Shown here: positions 24,685-33,112 of the stretch, piece by piece
Layout: each line of letters begins with the position of its first letter
Position numbering within the stretch: position 1 is the first letter of the stretch
Source: SIG644 sp045613985
GTDB taxonomy: Bacteria > Bacillota > Clostridia > Oscillospirales > CAG-272
Assembly (NCBI GenBank): GCA_045613985.1
Contig: JAZLCA010000002.1
Coordinates: 1 to 49,865, forward strand
Direction: 5' to 3'
DNA length: 49,865 nucleotides
Notes under the pieces: generated by a model
The model's database searches: none
What the model was told of the DNA's origin: nothing
Seen by the model: only the letters and a program-made list of their open reading frames with translations
Position numbers and translations under genes: made by a program

Positions 24685-26004
24685 TTAATCCCACACGCTT
24701 CGTACAGAAAAATGGAAATCATTGTGCTTGTCCTCAAAAGAAACCTCCCGATGACGGCTCATCACGGCATAGCGCAGTGCCTCGGGGGCGTGCGTCAGGG
24801 CATGCGGCTCACCCGCCGCATCCTCGGGACGATGAGCATCGTATAGAAGCCCCTGCATACAGCCAATCAACTCCCGACACCCCCGTAAGATCCGCAGATC
24901 GGGAACATCGTCTTTTCCGTGCAGATATTCGCGGAGCAGTCGCCAGCCTGCTACTCTCCGGTCGTCCGCCCGACGCATGGGAGGCAACTCTGCCGCTTCG
25001 TTCATCACGGCCACCCCCGACCGTCCGCTGTCCTGACGCCGATTCCACAAATCAGGCGAGGCTACGATGTATTCCATCCTTCGTCCCACCTGTTCCAAAA
25101 ATCGGCCGGTCTGTCTCGCCGCTTCGCCCAACGTAAGTCCCGATCGGCAAAATTCATGCCACACCCACAGCCTGCCCTGTGGATCCTCGGACAAAACCAA
25201 CACCGCCAGCCGGTCAAAGCCGTAGTCCATCGCCGCAAACCATCGATGCGCCGCTGTGCCGGGGCACGTCGCCGCCACGTGCTTCGTTTCGTTGAACTCG
25301 GAAAAGAATTGCCCCTCGAAAACGTCCCACCGCCCATCCAGCCAAGCGGCACGCAAACGCTCCGGAAGCGACTGCAGACCTTTGACGTAATCAGGGTCTG
25401 CTTCCATCAGAACCCGGTTATCCCACACCCGCGCCGGAATAAACGTATAGTCCTCTGCCTGCTCCCCCTGGCGAAATTGCCGATCGATAAACAGCCGCTT
25501 GACCCAGGCGTGACCAACGCCGCCGGGATTGCAGGTCAGATACATGCGCCTCGGCATATCCCGCACGCCGCGAAGTGCCGCCCTCAAGGCATGAAACTGT
25601 GTCTCGGTCAGCTGCGTCGCCTCGTCAATGGCGATCACGTCGTACTCCTGTCCTTGATAACGAAGCGCATCACGCTCGCTGTCGCAATAGCCGCAGTCAA
25701 TTCGACTGCCGTTATCCAAAATAAAGGCATTTTCCCCATTGCTAAAACGAACGATCGCCCCATATTCCGATAATATCGGAACAATGTGATTGGCCTTGAG
25801 CTCCGCCAGCGTCCGACGCACGAGCAAACAGCGAATGCCGGGATAGCACAGGCAAAGCCCGATCAGCTTGCGCCGAAGCGCCCAGGATTTCCCGCCGCCC
25901 CGCGATCCGCCGTACGCCGTGTACCGCGCCCGGGATGCAAAAAACAGCGCTTGCTTTTCATTTGGTTTGCCGGGAATATGCACCGTGGTTGACCGAATGC
26001 TCAT
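24685..26004 (-). CDS. terL: Phage terminase large subunit
   Basis: The 439-residue packaging motor has an N-terminal ATPase with Walker A-like GGSRGGGKS (32-40) and Walker B VIAIDEA (123-129, D127-E128). The coupling LTCNPGG motif follows, and then a C-terminal RNase H-like nuclease beginning at FAAMDYGFDRLAVLVL with a later VASPDLWN. It cuts concatemeric DNA and pumps it through the portal. The start ATG overlaps the stop of the small-subunit gene by four bases (ATGA). All catalytic motifs look intact. Confidence 0.93.
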   Translation of the reverse strand: MSIRSTTVHIPGKPNEKQALFFASRARYTAYGGSRGGGKSWALRRKLIGLCLCYPGIRCLLVRRTLAELKANHIVPILSEYGAIVRFSNGENAFILDNGSRIDCGYCDSERDALRYQGQEYDVIAIDEATQLTETQFHALRAALRGVRDMPRRMYLTCNPGGVGHAWVKRLFIDRQFRQGEQAEDYTFIPARVWDNRVLMEADPDYVKGLQSLPERLRAAWLDGRWDVFEGQFFSEFNETKHVAATCPGTAAHRWFAAMDYGFDRLAVLVLSEDPQGRLWVWHEFCRSGLTLGEAARQTGRFLEQVGRRMEYIVASPDLWNRRQDSGRSGVAVMNEAAELPPMRRADDRRVAGWRLLREYLHGKDDVPDLRILRGCRELIGCMQGLLYDAHRPEDAAGEPHALTHAPEALRYAVMSRHREVSFEDKHNDFHFSVRSVWD

Positions 26005-26441
26005 TTGCCGTCCTCCGACACGTCATGATCAAATACGACCCGCAGCTCCTTGCTCTCCTTCTCTTTGATTTCCGCTTTGATCGTCTCATAGCCCAAGCGG
26101 CGGCGGAAGTAGGTCATGGCCAAAAGCGCCGACTTGCCGGGAATACGCTCGGTATTCAGCGCGCCATCCTCCAGCACTGCCAAAATAGCATCGTACACCG
26201 CCGGATACTTGTCACCCAGCCGCCGAAGCTCACCAAGTCCTACGCCAAGCGCCCGTCCGAATCCCGCCAAATTGGGGAACAGCACACGCTCTCCCGTCTC
26301 ATCACCGAGCAGACACTCGTTGACGTAAGCCTCCGCCTCTTGCAGAATCCCGCCCTTTCGAAACAAGCGTTCTACCCGCTGCAGCTGTGCGCGGCTGCAT
26401 TTGCGCACCGGATCCAACTTTTTCTTTTGTTGCTTGCTCAC
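26001..26441 (-). CDS. Phage terminase small subunit
   Basis: A 146-residue basic-to-acidic protein directly before and overlapping terL. The helical region (SRAQLQRVERLFRKGGILQEAEAYVNECLLG), ALGVGLGELRRLGDKYPAVYDAILAVLEDGAL and a lysine/glutamate-rich C-terminal tail are compatible with a small terminase that recognises the packaging site. The assignment depends mainly on position. The start is GTG, about 13 bases after AGGAG, a long spacing, but no closer start exists in frame. Four 10-bp iterons lie 56 bases upstream and might be its binding site. Confidence 0.75.
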   Translation of the reverse strand: MSKQQKKKLDPVRKCSRAQLQRVERLFRKGGILQEAEAYVNECLLGDETGERVLFPNLAGFGRALGVGLGELRRLGDKYPAVYDAILAVLEDGALNTERIPGKSALLAMTYFRRRLGYETIKAEIKEKESKELRVVFDHDVSEDGK

Positions 26442-26496
26442 GCTACGCTATCATCTCCTTTCTTTTCTGTACGGCGGCATGATATCACAAAAAGTA

Positions 26497-26536
26497 GTGC
26501 CAATCAGTGGCCTTTCGTGCCAACGGGTGCCAAAAC
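26497..26536. repeat. Four 10-bp iterons upstream of terS
   Basis: Head-to-tail units start at 26497, 26507, 26517 and 26527: GTGCCAATCA, GTGGCCTTTC, GTGCCAACGG, GTGCCAAAAC. Three share GTGCCAA and the second is degenerate. Exact one-turn spacing suggests a protein binding array (packaging site or operator). Confidence 0.75.
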
Positions 26537-26539
26537 GAA

Positions 26540-26577
26540 AAAAAATCTCCCGACGCACTCGCGTCGAGAGATTTTTT
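26540..26577. terminator. Bidirectional terminator after the isomerase gene
   Basis: A stem of A6TCTC and CGACGC paired with GCGTCG and GAGAT6 (one central mismatch), loop ACTC. On the minus strand it ends the sugar operon, just before the phage module. Confidence 0.85.
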
Positions 26578-26593
26578 CTATGTTATATTCGAT

Positions 26594-27562
26594 TTATGCC
26601 CAACTCATGCTGGTAGGCTTGGGCTCTTCGATGATGATGTCCTTGAGGAAGGCAACCGCTTTCTGCAATCCCTCATCAATGGTCATCAAGCTGTCCTCAT
26701 GCTCGATGGACAGTACTCTATCGTAGCCGCACAGACGCAAATTGGAGACCAAATCGCGCCAGTAGCTCTCACCGTTGCCGTAACCGACCGTGCGGAATAC
26801 CCAGGCACGGTGCAATTCGTCACCGTAATGCTTGGTATCCAGAACACCGTTCTTTGCCACGTTGTAGGTGTCGATCTTGGTATCCTTGGCATGAACGTGA
26901 TAAATGGCACCGGCCAACTCACGAATGGCCGCCACGGGATCCATACCCTGCCAGATCAAGTGGGAAGGATCGAAATTCGCACCGATGGCAGGTCCTACCG
27001 CCGCGCGCAAGCGAAGCAACGTCTCGGGGTTGTACACGCAAAAGCCGGGATGCATCTCAAAGGCGATGTGAGGCACGTTGTGCGCCTCGGCAAACGCCGC
27101 CGCCTCCTTCCAGTAAGGAATGACCTTTTCATTCCACTGCCAGTCGAGAATTTCCAAGAAATCCCCCGGCCAAGGGCAGGTCACCCAGTTGGGATACTTG
27201 GCACCCTCGTGGTCACCGGGGCAACCCGAGAAGGTGATGATGGTATCCACGCCCATTTTTTCTGCAAGCAATACCGCGTTGCGGAAGTCCTTGTCAAACT
27301 CTGCCGCGATAGCAGCATCGGGATGCAAGGCGTTGCCGTGCGCCGCCAAAGCGCAAACGGTCACGTTGTATTTGTTCAGCGTTGCGATGAAAGCCTCGTA
27401 CTTTGCCTCATCCGCCAAAAGCTCTTCGGGGTTGCAGTGCGCCTTGCCGGGATAACCGCCCGCGCCCAGCTCCACCGTATGCACGCCAAGACCGGTCAGA
27501 ATAGCCAGCGTTTCGTCCAGCGACTTCGTTCCGTAAAGATTTGCCAATACACTAAGTTTCAT
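26594..27562 (-). CDS. Sugar phosphate isomerase/epimerase (xylose isomerase-like TIM barrel)
   Basis: A 322-residue cytoplasmic protein of the AP-endonuclease-2/xylose isomerase-like fold. It begins KLSVLANLYGTKSLDETLAILTGLGVHTVELG. The expected metal or acid/base positions occur in order: FEMHPGFC, GANFDPSHL, YHVHAKD and SIEHEDS. Family members epimerise or isomerise ketoses, inositols and keto-sugars. The substrate is not defined. It is the last gene of an operon with a Gfo/Idh/MocA oxidoreductase and an alpha-fucosidase, so a sugar released or oxidised by those enzymes is the likely substrate. AAGGTGA lies before the ATG. Confidence 0.88.
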   Translation of the reverse strand: MKLSVLANLYGTKSLDETLAILTGLGVHTVELGAGGYPGKAHCNPEELLADEAKYEAFIATLNKYNVTVCALAAHGNALHPDAAIAAEFDKDFRNAVLLAEKMGVDTIITFSGCPGDHEGAKYPNWVTCPWPGDFLEILDWQWNEKVIPYWKEAAAFAEAHNVPHIAFEMHPGFCVYNPETLLRLRAAVGPAIGANFDPSHLIWQGMDPVAAIRELAGAIYHVHAKDTKIDTYNVAKNGVLDTKHYGDELHRAWVFRTVGYGNGESYWRDLVSNLRLCGYDRVLSIEHEDSLMTIDEGLQKAVAFLKDIIIEEPKPTSMSWA

Positions 27563-27601
27563 AGTAATTCACCTTGTTATTATAATTTTAAATACGATCT
27601 G

Positions 27602-28861
27602 TTATCGCACCTTGATCTCGGCCACTCGCACGCAATGGTTTTGACCATAACGGAAATTGTTGCAGGCGATGCTCAACTGCCCTTCCTTTTGCTCAAAAGC
27701 CAAGGACTGACCGTTGTCCATCCATTTGACCGACAAGACCTCGCCCGCAAATCCCTCAAACACAGCAACGCCGCTTCCACCGCTTTCGATGGTGACGTTG
27801 GCACTGCCGCCGATACCGAGATCATACTTGAAGGCATAAAACGTCTTGTCATCATCCACATCGCGCAGAATAAAATCGCGCTGTCCTTCGCGGGCGATGC
27901 AGGGCCGACCATTGTAAATGGCTCGTCCGTAAATATTCATCCATTGCCCGATGGCCGTCATGGTTGCCGCCGCCATCAAAGGAACGATACCGTCCCCCGC
28001 AGGGCCAACGTTGAGCAGCATATTCGCACCGATCTTGCGGCAATCACAGATCTCCTCGATCAACTGTCTGACCGGCTTGAAATTAAGATCGTCCGCATCT
28101 CCCCAATGGTCGTTGAGCGTTTCGCACATCTCCCCCGCTACGTACTTTTTCATGCCGCGGCGGTCGATGGGAGTGAGAAGCCCTCTTTCGTAGGTCAAGG
28201 AATCGATGTGCTCGTTGCCCTTTTCTCCCCGCTTTTCCAGTCCCGTGTTGTTGATGATCATCGCCTCGGGCTGATAAGAGCGAATCATGGAATACAGCGC
28301 ATCCTCTTGCCAGTCGGCATCGGGACGGCTCCAGTTTCCGTCGAACCACACCCCGCCGATCTTGCCGTAGTTGGTGCAAAGCAGCTCCACGCTACGACGC
28401 AGATAAGCAAGATACGCTTCAAAATCTCCCTGGAAATCGGGGTGATTCCAGTCCAGCGTCGTGTGATAGAAAAACGGAACCAATCCTTCGTCGCGGCATG
28501 CATCCACAAACTCCCGCACGATATCGCGACGGGCACCCGAGTGAGGCGCGTCGTAGTCGTTCAGACCGCAGGTGTCGTACAAAGAAAATCCGTCATGATG
28601 CCGCGTTGTCAGGCATACATAGCGGCATCCCGCCCGCTTGGCCAGAGCCGCAAGCTCCTTCATGCTGTCCGCTCGCGGACAAAAGGTCTCGGTCAGCGCC
28701 GTATATTCCTCCTTGGGAATGCGGTGAATATTCATCACCCATTCGCCGCGGCACAGCTGGGAATACAGACCGAAGTGAACGAACATTCCAAGCCCCAGCT
28801 GTTCAAAATCCTTGATATACTGCGGGGCTACCGGAAGAGTAAAATCCACGTTATCCGACAT
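27602..28861 (-). CDS. Alpha-L-fucosidase (GH29)
   Basis: A glycosidase of about 419 residues with the GH29 start QLGLGMFVHFGLYSQL, then YVCLTTRHHDGFSLYDT, FYHTTLDWNHPDF, and GGVWFDGNW, whose aspartate is the expected nucleophile. The pattern NMLLNVGPAGDGIVP typical of the family and a short C-terminal beta domain follow. It removes terminal alpha-fucose from oligosaccharides. No signal peptide is present, so it acts in the cytoplasm on imported glycans. An alternative TTG start at 28886-28888 overlaps the stop of the upstream oxidoreductase gene. The ATG at 28859-28861 is preferred, but neither has a strong ribosome site. Confidence 0.9.
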   Translation of the reverse strand: MSDNVDFTLPVAPQYIKDFEQLGLGMFVHFGLYSQLCRGEWVMNIHRIPKEEYTALTETFCPRADSMKELAALAKRAGCRYVCLTTRHHDGFSLYDTCGLNDYDAPHSGARRDIVREFVDACRDEGLVPFFYHTTLDWNHPDFQGDFEAYLAYLRRSVELLCTNYGKIGGVWFDGNWSRPDADWQEDALYSMIRSYQPEAMIINNTGLEKRGEKGNEHIDSLTYERGLLTPIDRRGMKKYVAGEMCETLNDHWGDADDLNFKPVRQLIEEICDCRKIGANMLLNVGPAGDGIVPLMAAATMTAIGQWMNIYGRAIYNGRPCIAREGQRDFILRDVDDDKTFYAFKYDLGIGGSANVTIESGGSGVAVFEGFAGEVLSVKWMDNGQSLAFEQKEGQLSIACNNFRYGQNHCVRVAEIKVR

Positions 28862-28884
28862 GGCTCGATGCAAATTCGTTTCTA

Positions 28885-29991
28885 TCAATCCTGGTTGTCG
28901 AAACGGTAAATGTCACCCGTCTTAGCGGAGGTGTAAATACCCTCCAGGATCTGGGTGATCACGTATGCCTGCTCAGGAGTGACGCAGGGCTCCGTGTCAT
29001 TGATAACGGCATTGATCCACTGACGAGCCTCACGAACCTCGGGAGCCTCGTTGCCGTTGCCGTCGTAGAAAGCAACACCGCCGGCAGCCAGCGAGGGCTT
29101 GAGCACGTACTGGCAACCGTTGCGGATACCGTTGATACGAATACCGTCCAGCATATCAGCGCCGGCCTTGGTACCGCAAACGGTGGTGATTGCCTCGCGG
29201 GTGTCCAGCATATTCAGAGCCCAAGAGGATTCCAGCATAATGGTAGCGCCGTTTTCCATGACGATCATACCAAACGCACTGTCTTCCACGGTAAACTTCG
29301 CAGGATCCCAGTCACCCCATGCGTTACCCGTCATGGTGTCGTTATTGAGCTTGTGGAAAGCAGTACCGATGCAGTACTTGGGCTTGTAGTTGTCCATCAT
29401 CCACAGCGTCAAGTCGAGCGCGTGAGTACCGATATCGATCAGAGGACCGCCGCCCTGCTCATACTCGTTCAGGAATACGCCCCAGGTAGGAACAGCTCTG
29501 CGACGCAGTGCAGTTGCCTTAGCGTAGTAAATCTCACCGAAGGTGCCGTCCATGGCTTCCTTCTTCATGTACATTGCATCGGGACGCTGACGGGACTGAT
29601 AACCGATGGTCAGCTTCTTGCCGGTGCGCTTAGCGGCATCCAGCATCTTCTTTGCTTCTGCAGAGTTGATAGCCATGGGCTTTTCACACATAACGTGCTT
29701 GCCTGCCTCCAGAGCATCTACCGTAATAAAGCTGTGCGCGCGGTTGGGCGTGCAGACGTGAACGACGTCGATCGTCTCGTCCTTGAGCAGCTCCTTGTAA
29801 TCCTCATAAACAGCCGCGTCGGGCGTGCCGTACTGTTCCTTTGCCTTTTTTGCGCGCTCCACGATGATATCGCAGAATGCAACCATCTCAACGTTGGACA
29901 GCTTTGCCAGAGAAGGCATATGCTTACCGTTTGCAATACCACCGCAACCGATGATACCAATTCTTACTTTTCCATTTGCGCCAATAGCCAT
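28885..29991 (-). CDS. Gfo/Idh/MocA-family NAD(P)-dependent oxidoreductase
   Basis: The 368-residue protein has the Rossmann motif IGIIGCGGIANGKH near the start. The family signature CEKPMA follows, then the C-terminal alpha/beta domain with GGGPLIDIGTHALDLTLWMM containing the conserved DxxxH. These enzymes oxidise a hydroxyl of sugars, inositols or N-acetylated sugars. Here a fucose-containing or other glycan-derived sugar is plausible from the operon. GGAGG lies eight bases before the ATG. It is the first gene of the operon and has a clear promoter. Confidence 0.92.
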   Translation of the reverse strand: MAIGANGKVRIGIIGCGGIANGKHMPSLAKLSNVEMVAFCDIIVERAKKAKEQYGTPDAAVYEDYKELLKDETIDVVHVCTPNRAHSFITVDALEAGKHVMCEKPMAINSAEAKKMLDAAKRTGKKLTIGYQSRQRPDAMYMKKEAMDGTFGEIYYAKATALRRRAVPTWGVFLNEYEQGGGPLIDIGTHALDLTLWMMDNYKPKYCIGTAFHKLNNDTMTGNAWGDWDPAKFTVEDSAFGMIVMENGATIMLESSWALNMLDTREAITTVCGTKAGADMLDGIRINGIRNGCQYVLKPSLAAGGVAFYDGNGNEAPEVREARQWINAVINDTEPCVTPEQAYVITQILEGIYTSAKTGDIYRFDNQD

Positions 29992-30047
29992 GATTCATTC
30001 CTCCGAATGTAAAATTTCATTTGAGACAATACGCCTCATCAGTATAT

Positions 30048-30076
30048 ATCATACCTCATTTTTGTTTGAATTGCAA
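30048..30076 (-). promoter_or_regulatory. Promoter of the oxidoreductase-fucosidase-isomerase operon
   Basis: The minus strand reads TTGCAA, 17 bases, TATGAT, about 55 bases before the first gene. The 457-base gap to fumC also holds a 9-bp inverted repeat (30114-30122 with 30135-30143). The stretch 30144-30389 shows nothing recognisable. Confidence 0.65.
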
Positions 30077-30389
30077 GAGATATGATAAAATTCAAAAATA
30101 AAAATTGGATGTGTGCACAAAACAAAGCAACGTTTTTTGTGCATCTTGAATGGTGGCGAAAATTTTTTGAATGTCTTCTCCTTAGGACTCATGCCGCTTC
30201 ACGTATTCGCGCTTCTGCACAAGTACCGATCAGACAAAGAAATCATCCAAATGACTGCCGGCACGCGCAAAAGAGCGCCCCCGCATCAGAGACCGGATGG
30301 GATTTATCCCTTTGTCTTACCCCTTCCGCCGCGCATCAACTTCCACCGCAAAAACTGGTCGAAAATTCAAATATCCCTCGTCTTCCCTC

Positions 30390-30418
30390 TTGCCATTTTT
30401 TACATTTTGTGCTACAAT
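30390..30418 (+). promoter_or_regulatory. Promoter of fumC-malic enzyme
   Basis: TTGCCA, 17 bases, TACAAT, ending 30 bases before the fumC start. Confidence 0.75.
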
Positions 30419-30448
30419 AGAAAAAAATCTGCCAAAGGGGTGTTTATT

Positions 30449-31834
30449 ATGAAACCATCCTCCCCCGCCTTCCGTCAAGAACACGATTCCATGGGTAACG
30501 TTTCCGTCCCCGCCGATAAGCTGTGGGGCGCACAAACGCAACGTAGCCTTGAAAACTTTCCGATCGGCAAAGAAAAAATGCCGAGCGAAATCATACATGC
30601 CTTCGCCCTGCTCAAGCGTGCCTGCGCCACCGCCAATCGCGTCCTGCGCCCCCGCTCCATGACGAGCGAAAAGTGCGCCGGCATTGCCCTTGCCTGCGAC
30701 GAGATCATCAAGGGCCAGCTCAAGCAACACTTTCCCCTGTCCGTGTGGCAAACGGGAAGCGGAACTCAGACCAACATGAACGTCAACGAAGTCATCGCCA
30801 ACCGTGGCAACGCCATTCTCGCTAAAAATCTGCTGCATCCAAACGATGACGTTAATATGTCTCAATCCTCCAACGATACCTTCCCCACCGCCATGCATAT
30901 CGCGGCAGTACTGTCCGTCGAAAAGGAGCTTCTCCCCGCCTTGGACGGCCTGTGCGCCACCATGCAGCGCCTGGAAAAAGAAAACGACGACGTCATCAAA
31001 TGCGGCAGAACTCACCTGCAGGATGCCACCCCCATTCGATTCTCGCAAGAGATCAGCGGCTGGCGCACCTCGCTTCAAAAGGACGCGGAAATGATCCGCA
31101 CCGCCATTGACAGTCTGCGCCCCCTGGCGCTGGGCGGCACTGCCGTCGGCACGGGACTCAACGCCCCTCTGAATTTTGACCATATCGTCACTCAGGAGCT
31201 ATCCAATCTGTGCGGCACCGCCTTTTGCGCTGCTCCCAACAAATTCCACGCCCTGACCTCAAGAGATGAGTTCGTTTTCGCTCACGGCGCCATCAAAGCA
31301 CTGGCCTGCGACCTTTTGAAGATCGCCAACGACATCCGTTGGCTGGCCTCGGGCCCTCGTCTGGGCCTTGGCGAGATCGCCATTCCCGAAAACGAGCCTG
31401 GCTCCTCTATCATGCCCGGCAAGGTCAATCCCACCCAGTGTGAGGCCATCACGATGATCGCCGTGCAGGTCATGGGCAATGACACCACCATCGGCATTGC
31501 CGCCTCGCAGGGCAATTTCCAGCTCAACGTATTTTTGCCCGTCCTGGCCTATAATTTCTTGCAGTCCGTTCGCCTTCTGGCCGACGGTATGCGCTCCTTT
31601 GACACCCGTTGCGTGTCGGGCATCGTTGCCAACCGCGACAAAATGCAGGACAACGTCAACCGCTCTCTTATGCTGGTCACTTGCTTAACTCCCCACATCG
31701 GCTATGAAAATGCCGCTCGCGTTGCCAAAACTGCCCATGAACAAAACATCTCTCTCAAGCAAGCCTGCACCGCTCTCGGCTACCTGACCGACGAGCAATT
31801 CGACGAGGTATTCCGCCCCGAACAAATGGTATAA
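30449..31834 (+). CDS. fumC: Fumarate hydratase, class II
   Basis: This cytoplasmic, iron-independent fumarase interconverts fumarate and malate. The 461-residue protein shows all family blocks: QTQRSLENFPIG, WQTGSGTQTNMNVNEVIANR, MSQSSNDTFPTAMH, CGRTHLQDATPI, the catalytic-loop signature GSSIMPGKVNPTQCEA and ENAARVAKTAHEQ. The ATG is preceded by AAAGGGG. Longer frames run upstream through the promoter and are not used. It is followed after 64 bases by a malic enzyme gene, with a hairpin in between. Class II fumarase is oxygen- and iron-tolerant, unlike the iron-sulfur fumarase common in anaerobes. Confidence 0.96.
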   Translation: MKPSSPAFRQEHDSMGNVSVPADKLWGAQTQRSLENFPIGKEKMPSEIIHAFALLKRACATANRVLRPRSMTSEKCAGIALACDEIIKGQLKQHFPLSVWQTGSGTQTNMNVNEVIANRGNAILAKNLLHPNDDVNMSQSSNDTFPTAMHIAAVLSVEKELLPALDGLCATMQRLEKENDDVIKCGRTHLQDATPIRFSQEISGWRTSLQKDAEMIRTAIDSLRPLALGGTAVGTGLNAPLNFDHIVTQELSNLCGTAFCAAPNKFHALTSRDEFVFAHGAIKALACDLLKIANDIRWLASGPRLGLGEIAIPENEPGSSIMPGKVNPTQCEAITMIAVQVMGNDTTIGIAASQGNFQLNVFLPVLAYNFLQSVRLLADGMRSFDTRCVSGIVANRDKMQDNVNRSLMLVTCLTPHIGYENAARVAKTAHEQNISLKQACTALGYLTDEQFDEVFRPEQMV

Positions 31835-31841
31835 ATCATCC

Positions 31842-31868
31842 TCGCGGGAGGGATAGCCCCTCCCGCGA
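31842..31868 (+). promoter_or_regulatory. GC-rich hairpin between fumC and the malic enzyme gene
   Basis: A perfect 11-bp stem (31842-31852 with 31858-31868), 5-base loop, no T tract. It may stabilise the upstream message end or tune expression rather than terminate. Confidence 0.6.
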
Positions 31869-31898
31869 CCTATTCCACCCAAAAGAAAGGATCACCCC

Positions 31899-33071
31899 AT
31901 GGACATCCGCCAGCAATCCCTGCAAAAGCACTACGATTGGAAGGGCAAGATCGAGGTCGTCTCCCGCGCCCCCATTCATGACCGAAACGACCTCTCCCTC
32001 GCCTACACCCCCGGCGTGGCCGAGCCTTGCCTGGAAATTCAGAAAAACCCAGATAAATCCTTTGAGCTGACCAGACGGCACAACCTCGTCGCCGTCGTCA
32101 CCGACGGCACGGCCGTCCTCGGTCTTGGCGACATCGGCCCCGAAGCAGGTATGCCTGTCATGGAAGGCAAATGCGCCCTGTTCAAGACGTTTGCCGACGT
32201 CGATGCTTTCCCTCTTTGCATCCGTTCCAAGGACGTCGATGAGATCGTCCGTACCATCTACCTGCTGTCCGGTAGCTTCGGTGGCATCAACCTCGAGGAT
32301 ATCAGCGCCCCCCGTTGCTTCCAGATCGAGCAAAAGCTCAAGGAAATCTGCGATATTCCCGTCTTTCACGACGACCAGCACGGCACCGCCATTGTCGTTG
32401 CCGCCGCTCTGCTCAATGCCCTTAAGGTTGTGAATAAAACCATCGACACCGTAAAGATCGTCATCAACGGCGCAGGCTCCGCAGGAATCGCCATTGGAAA
32501 GCACCTTCTTAACATGGGCGTTAAGCACCTCGTCATGGTCGATCGCTTCGGCATCATTTGCGAAGGAATGGAAAACCTCAATCCCGCCCACGCCGATATC
32601 GCCCAAGTCACCAACCGCGGCCATTTGATGGGAACGCTGGCCGATGCCATGAAAGGCGCCGATGTGTTCATCGGCGTGTCCGCCCCCGGCGTGGTCAGCG
32701 AAGATATGATCCGCTCCATGCGAGAGGACGCCATCGTCTTCCCCATGGCCAATCCCACCCCCGAGATCATGCCCAATGAGGCTCTCGCCGCAGGTGCTCG
32801 TATCGTCGGTACGGGCCGCTCCGACTTCCCCAACCAAATCAACAACGTCTTGGCCTTCCCCGGTATCTTCCGAGGTGCCCTCGATTGCCGCGCCACCTGC
32901 ATCAACGAGGAAATGAAGATCGCCGCCTCTCACGCTTTGGCCAACCTCATCCCCCAAAACGAGCTGAACGAACAAAATATCATCCCCGCCGCCCTCGACA
33001 CACGCGTCGCCCCCGCCGTCGCCGCCGCTGTGATCAAAGCCGCGCACGAAACGGGTGTGGCAAGGGGATAA
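31899..33071 (+). CDS. NAD(P)-dependent malic enzyme (short bacterial type)
   Basis: A 390-residue enzyme that decarboxylates malate to pyruvate and CO2. Visible blocks: LSLAYTPGVAEPCLEI, TDGTAVLGLGDIGPEAGMPVMEGK, the metal-site NLEDISAPRCFQIE and FHDDQHGTAIV, the Rossmann motif INGAGSAGIAIG, and MANPTPEIMP with FPNQINNVLAFPGIFRG. It lacks the phosphotransacetylase domain of long MaeB proteins. AAAGGA lies before the ATG. It is cotranscribed with fumC, which supplies malate, making a short path from fumarate to pyruvate, or the reverse for C4 synthesis. Cofactor preference is not decided. Confidence 0.95.
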   Translation: MDIRQQSLQKHYDWKGKIEVVSRAPIHDRNDLSLAYTPGVAEPCLEIQKNPDKSFELTRRHNLVAVVTDGTAVLGLGDIGPEAGMPVMEGKCALFKTFADVDAFPLCIRSKDVDEIVRTIYLLSGSFGGINLEDISAPRCFQIEQKLKEICDIPVFHDDQHGTAIVVAAALLNALKVVNKTIDTVKIVINGAGSAGIAIGKHLLNMGVKHLVMVDRFGIICEGMENLNPAHADIAQVTNRGHLMGTLADAMKGADVFIGVSAPGVVSEDMIRSMREDAIVFPMANPTPEIMPNEALAAGARIVGTGRSDFPNQINNVLAFPGIFRGALDCRATCINEEMKIAASHALANLIPQNELNEQNIIPAALDTRVAPAVAAAVIKAAHETGVARG

Positions 33072-33107
33072 AAAAAGGAGATCCTACCGTCGTAGGATCT
33101 CCTTTTT
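33072..33107. terminator. Bidirectional terminator between malic enzyme and marR
   Basis: A perfect 16-bp stem with a CGTC loop (33072-33087 with 33092-33107), A5 and T5 ends. Confidence 0.9.
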
Positions 33108-33112
33108 CTCTT

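Noticed and set aside
26497..26536. Sigma-54 promoter reading of the TTGGCAC motifs
   Set aside because: No GC doublet lies at the required distance (ten bases between GG and GC), and the motifs recur every 10 bp, which fits iterons better.
28886..28888. TTG start of the GH29 gene overlapping the upstream stop
   Set aside because: It is possible by coupling, but no ribosome site at usable distance exists. The ATG nine codons later agrees better with family N-termini. Left open.
26507..28909. An 800-codon open frame on the plus strand
   Set aside because: It is antisense to the isomerase and GH29 genes, both with clear family motifs. It is an effect of GC-rich codons.
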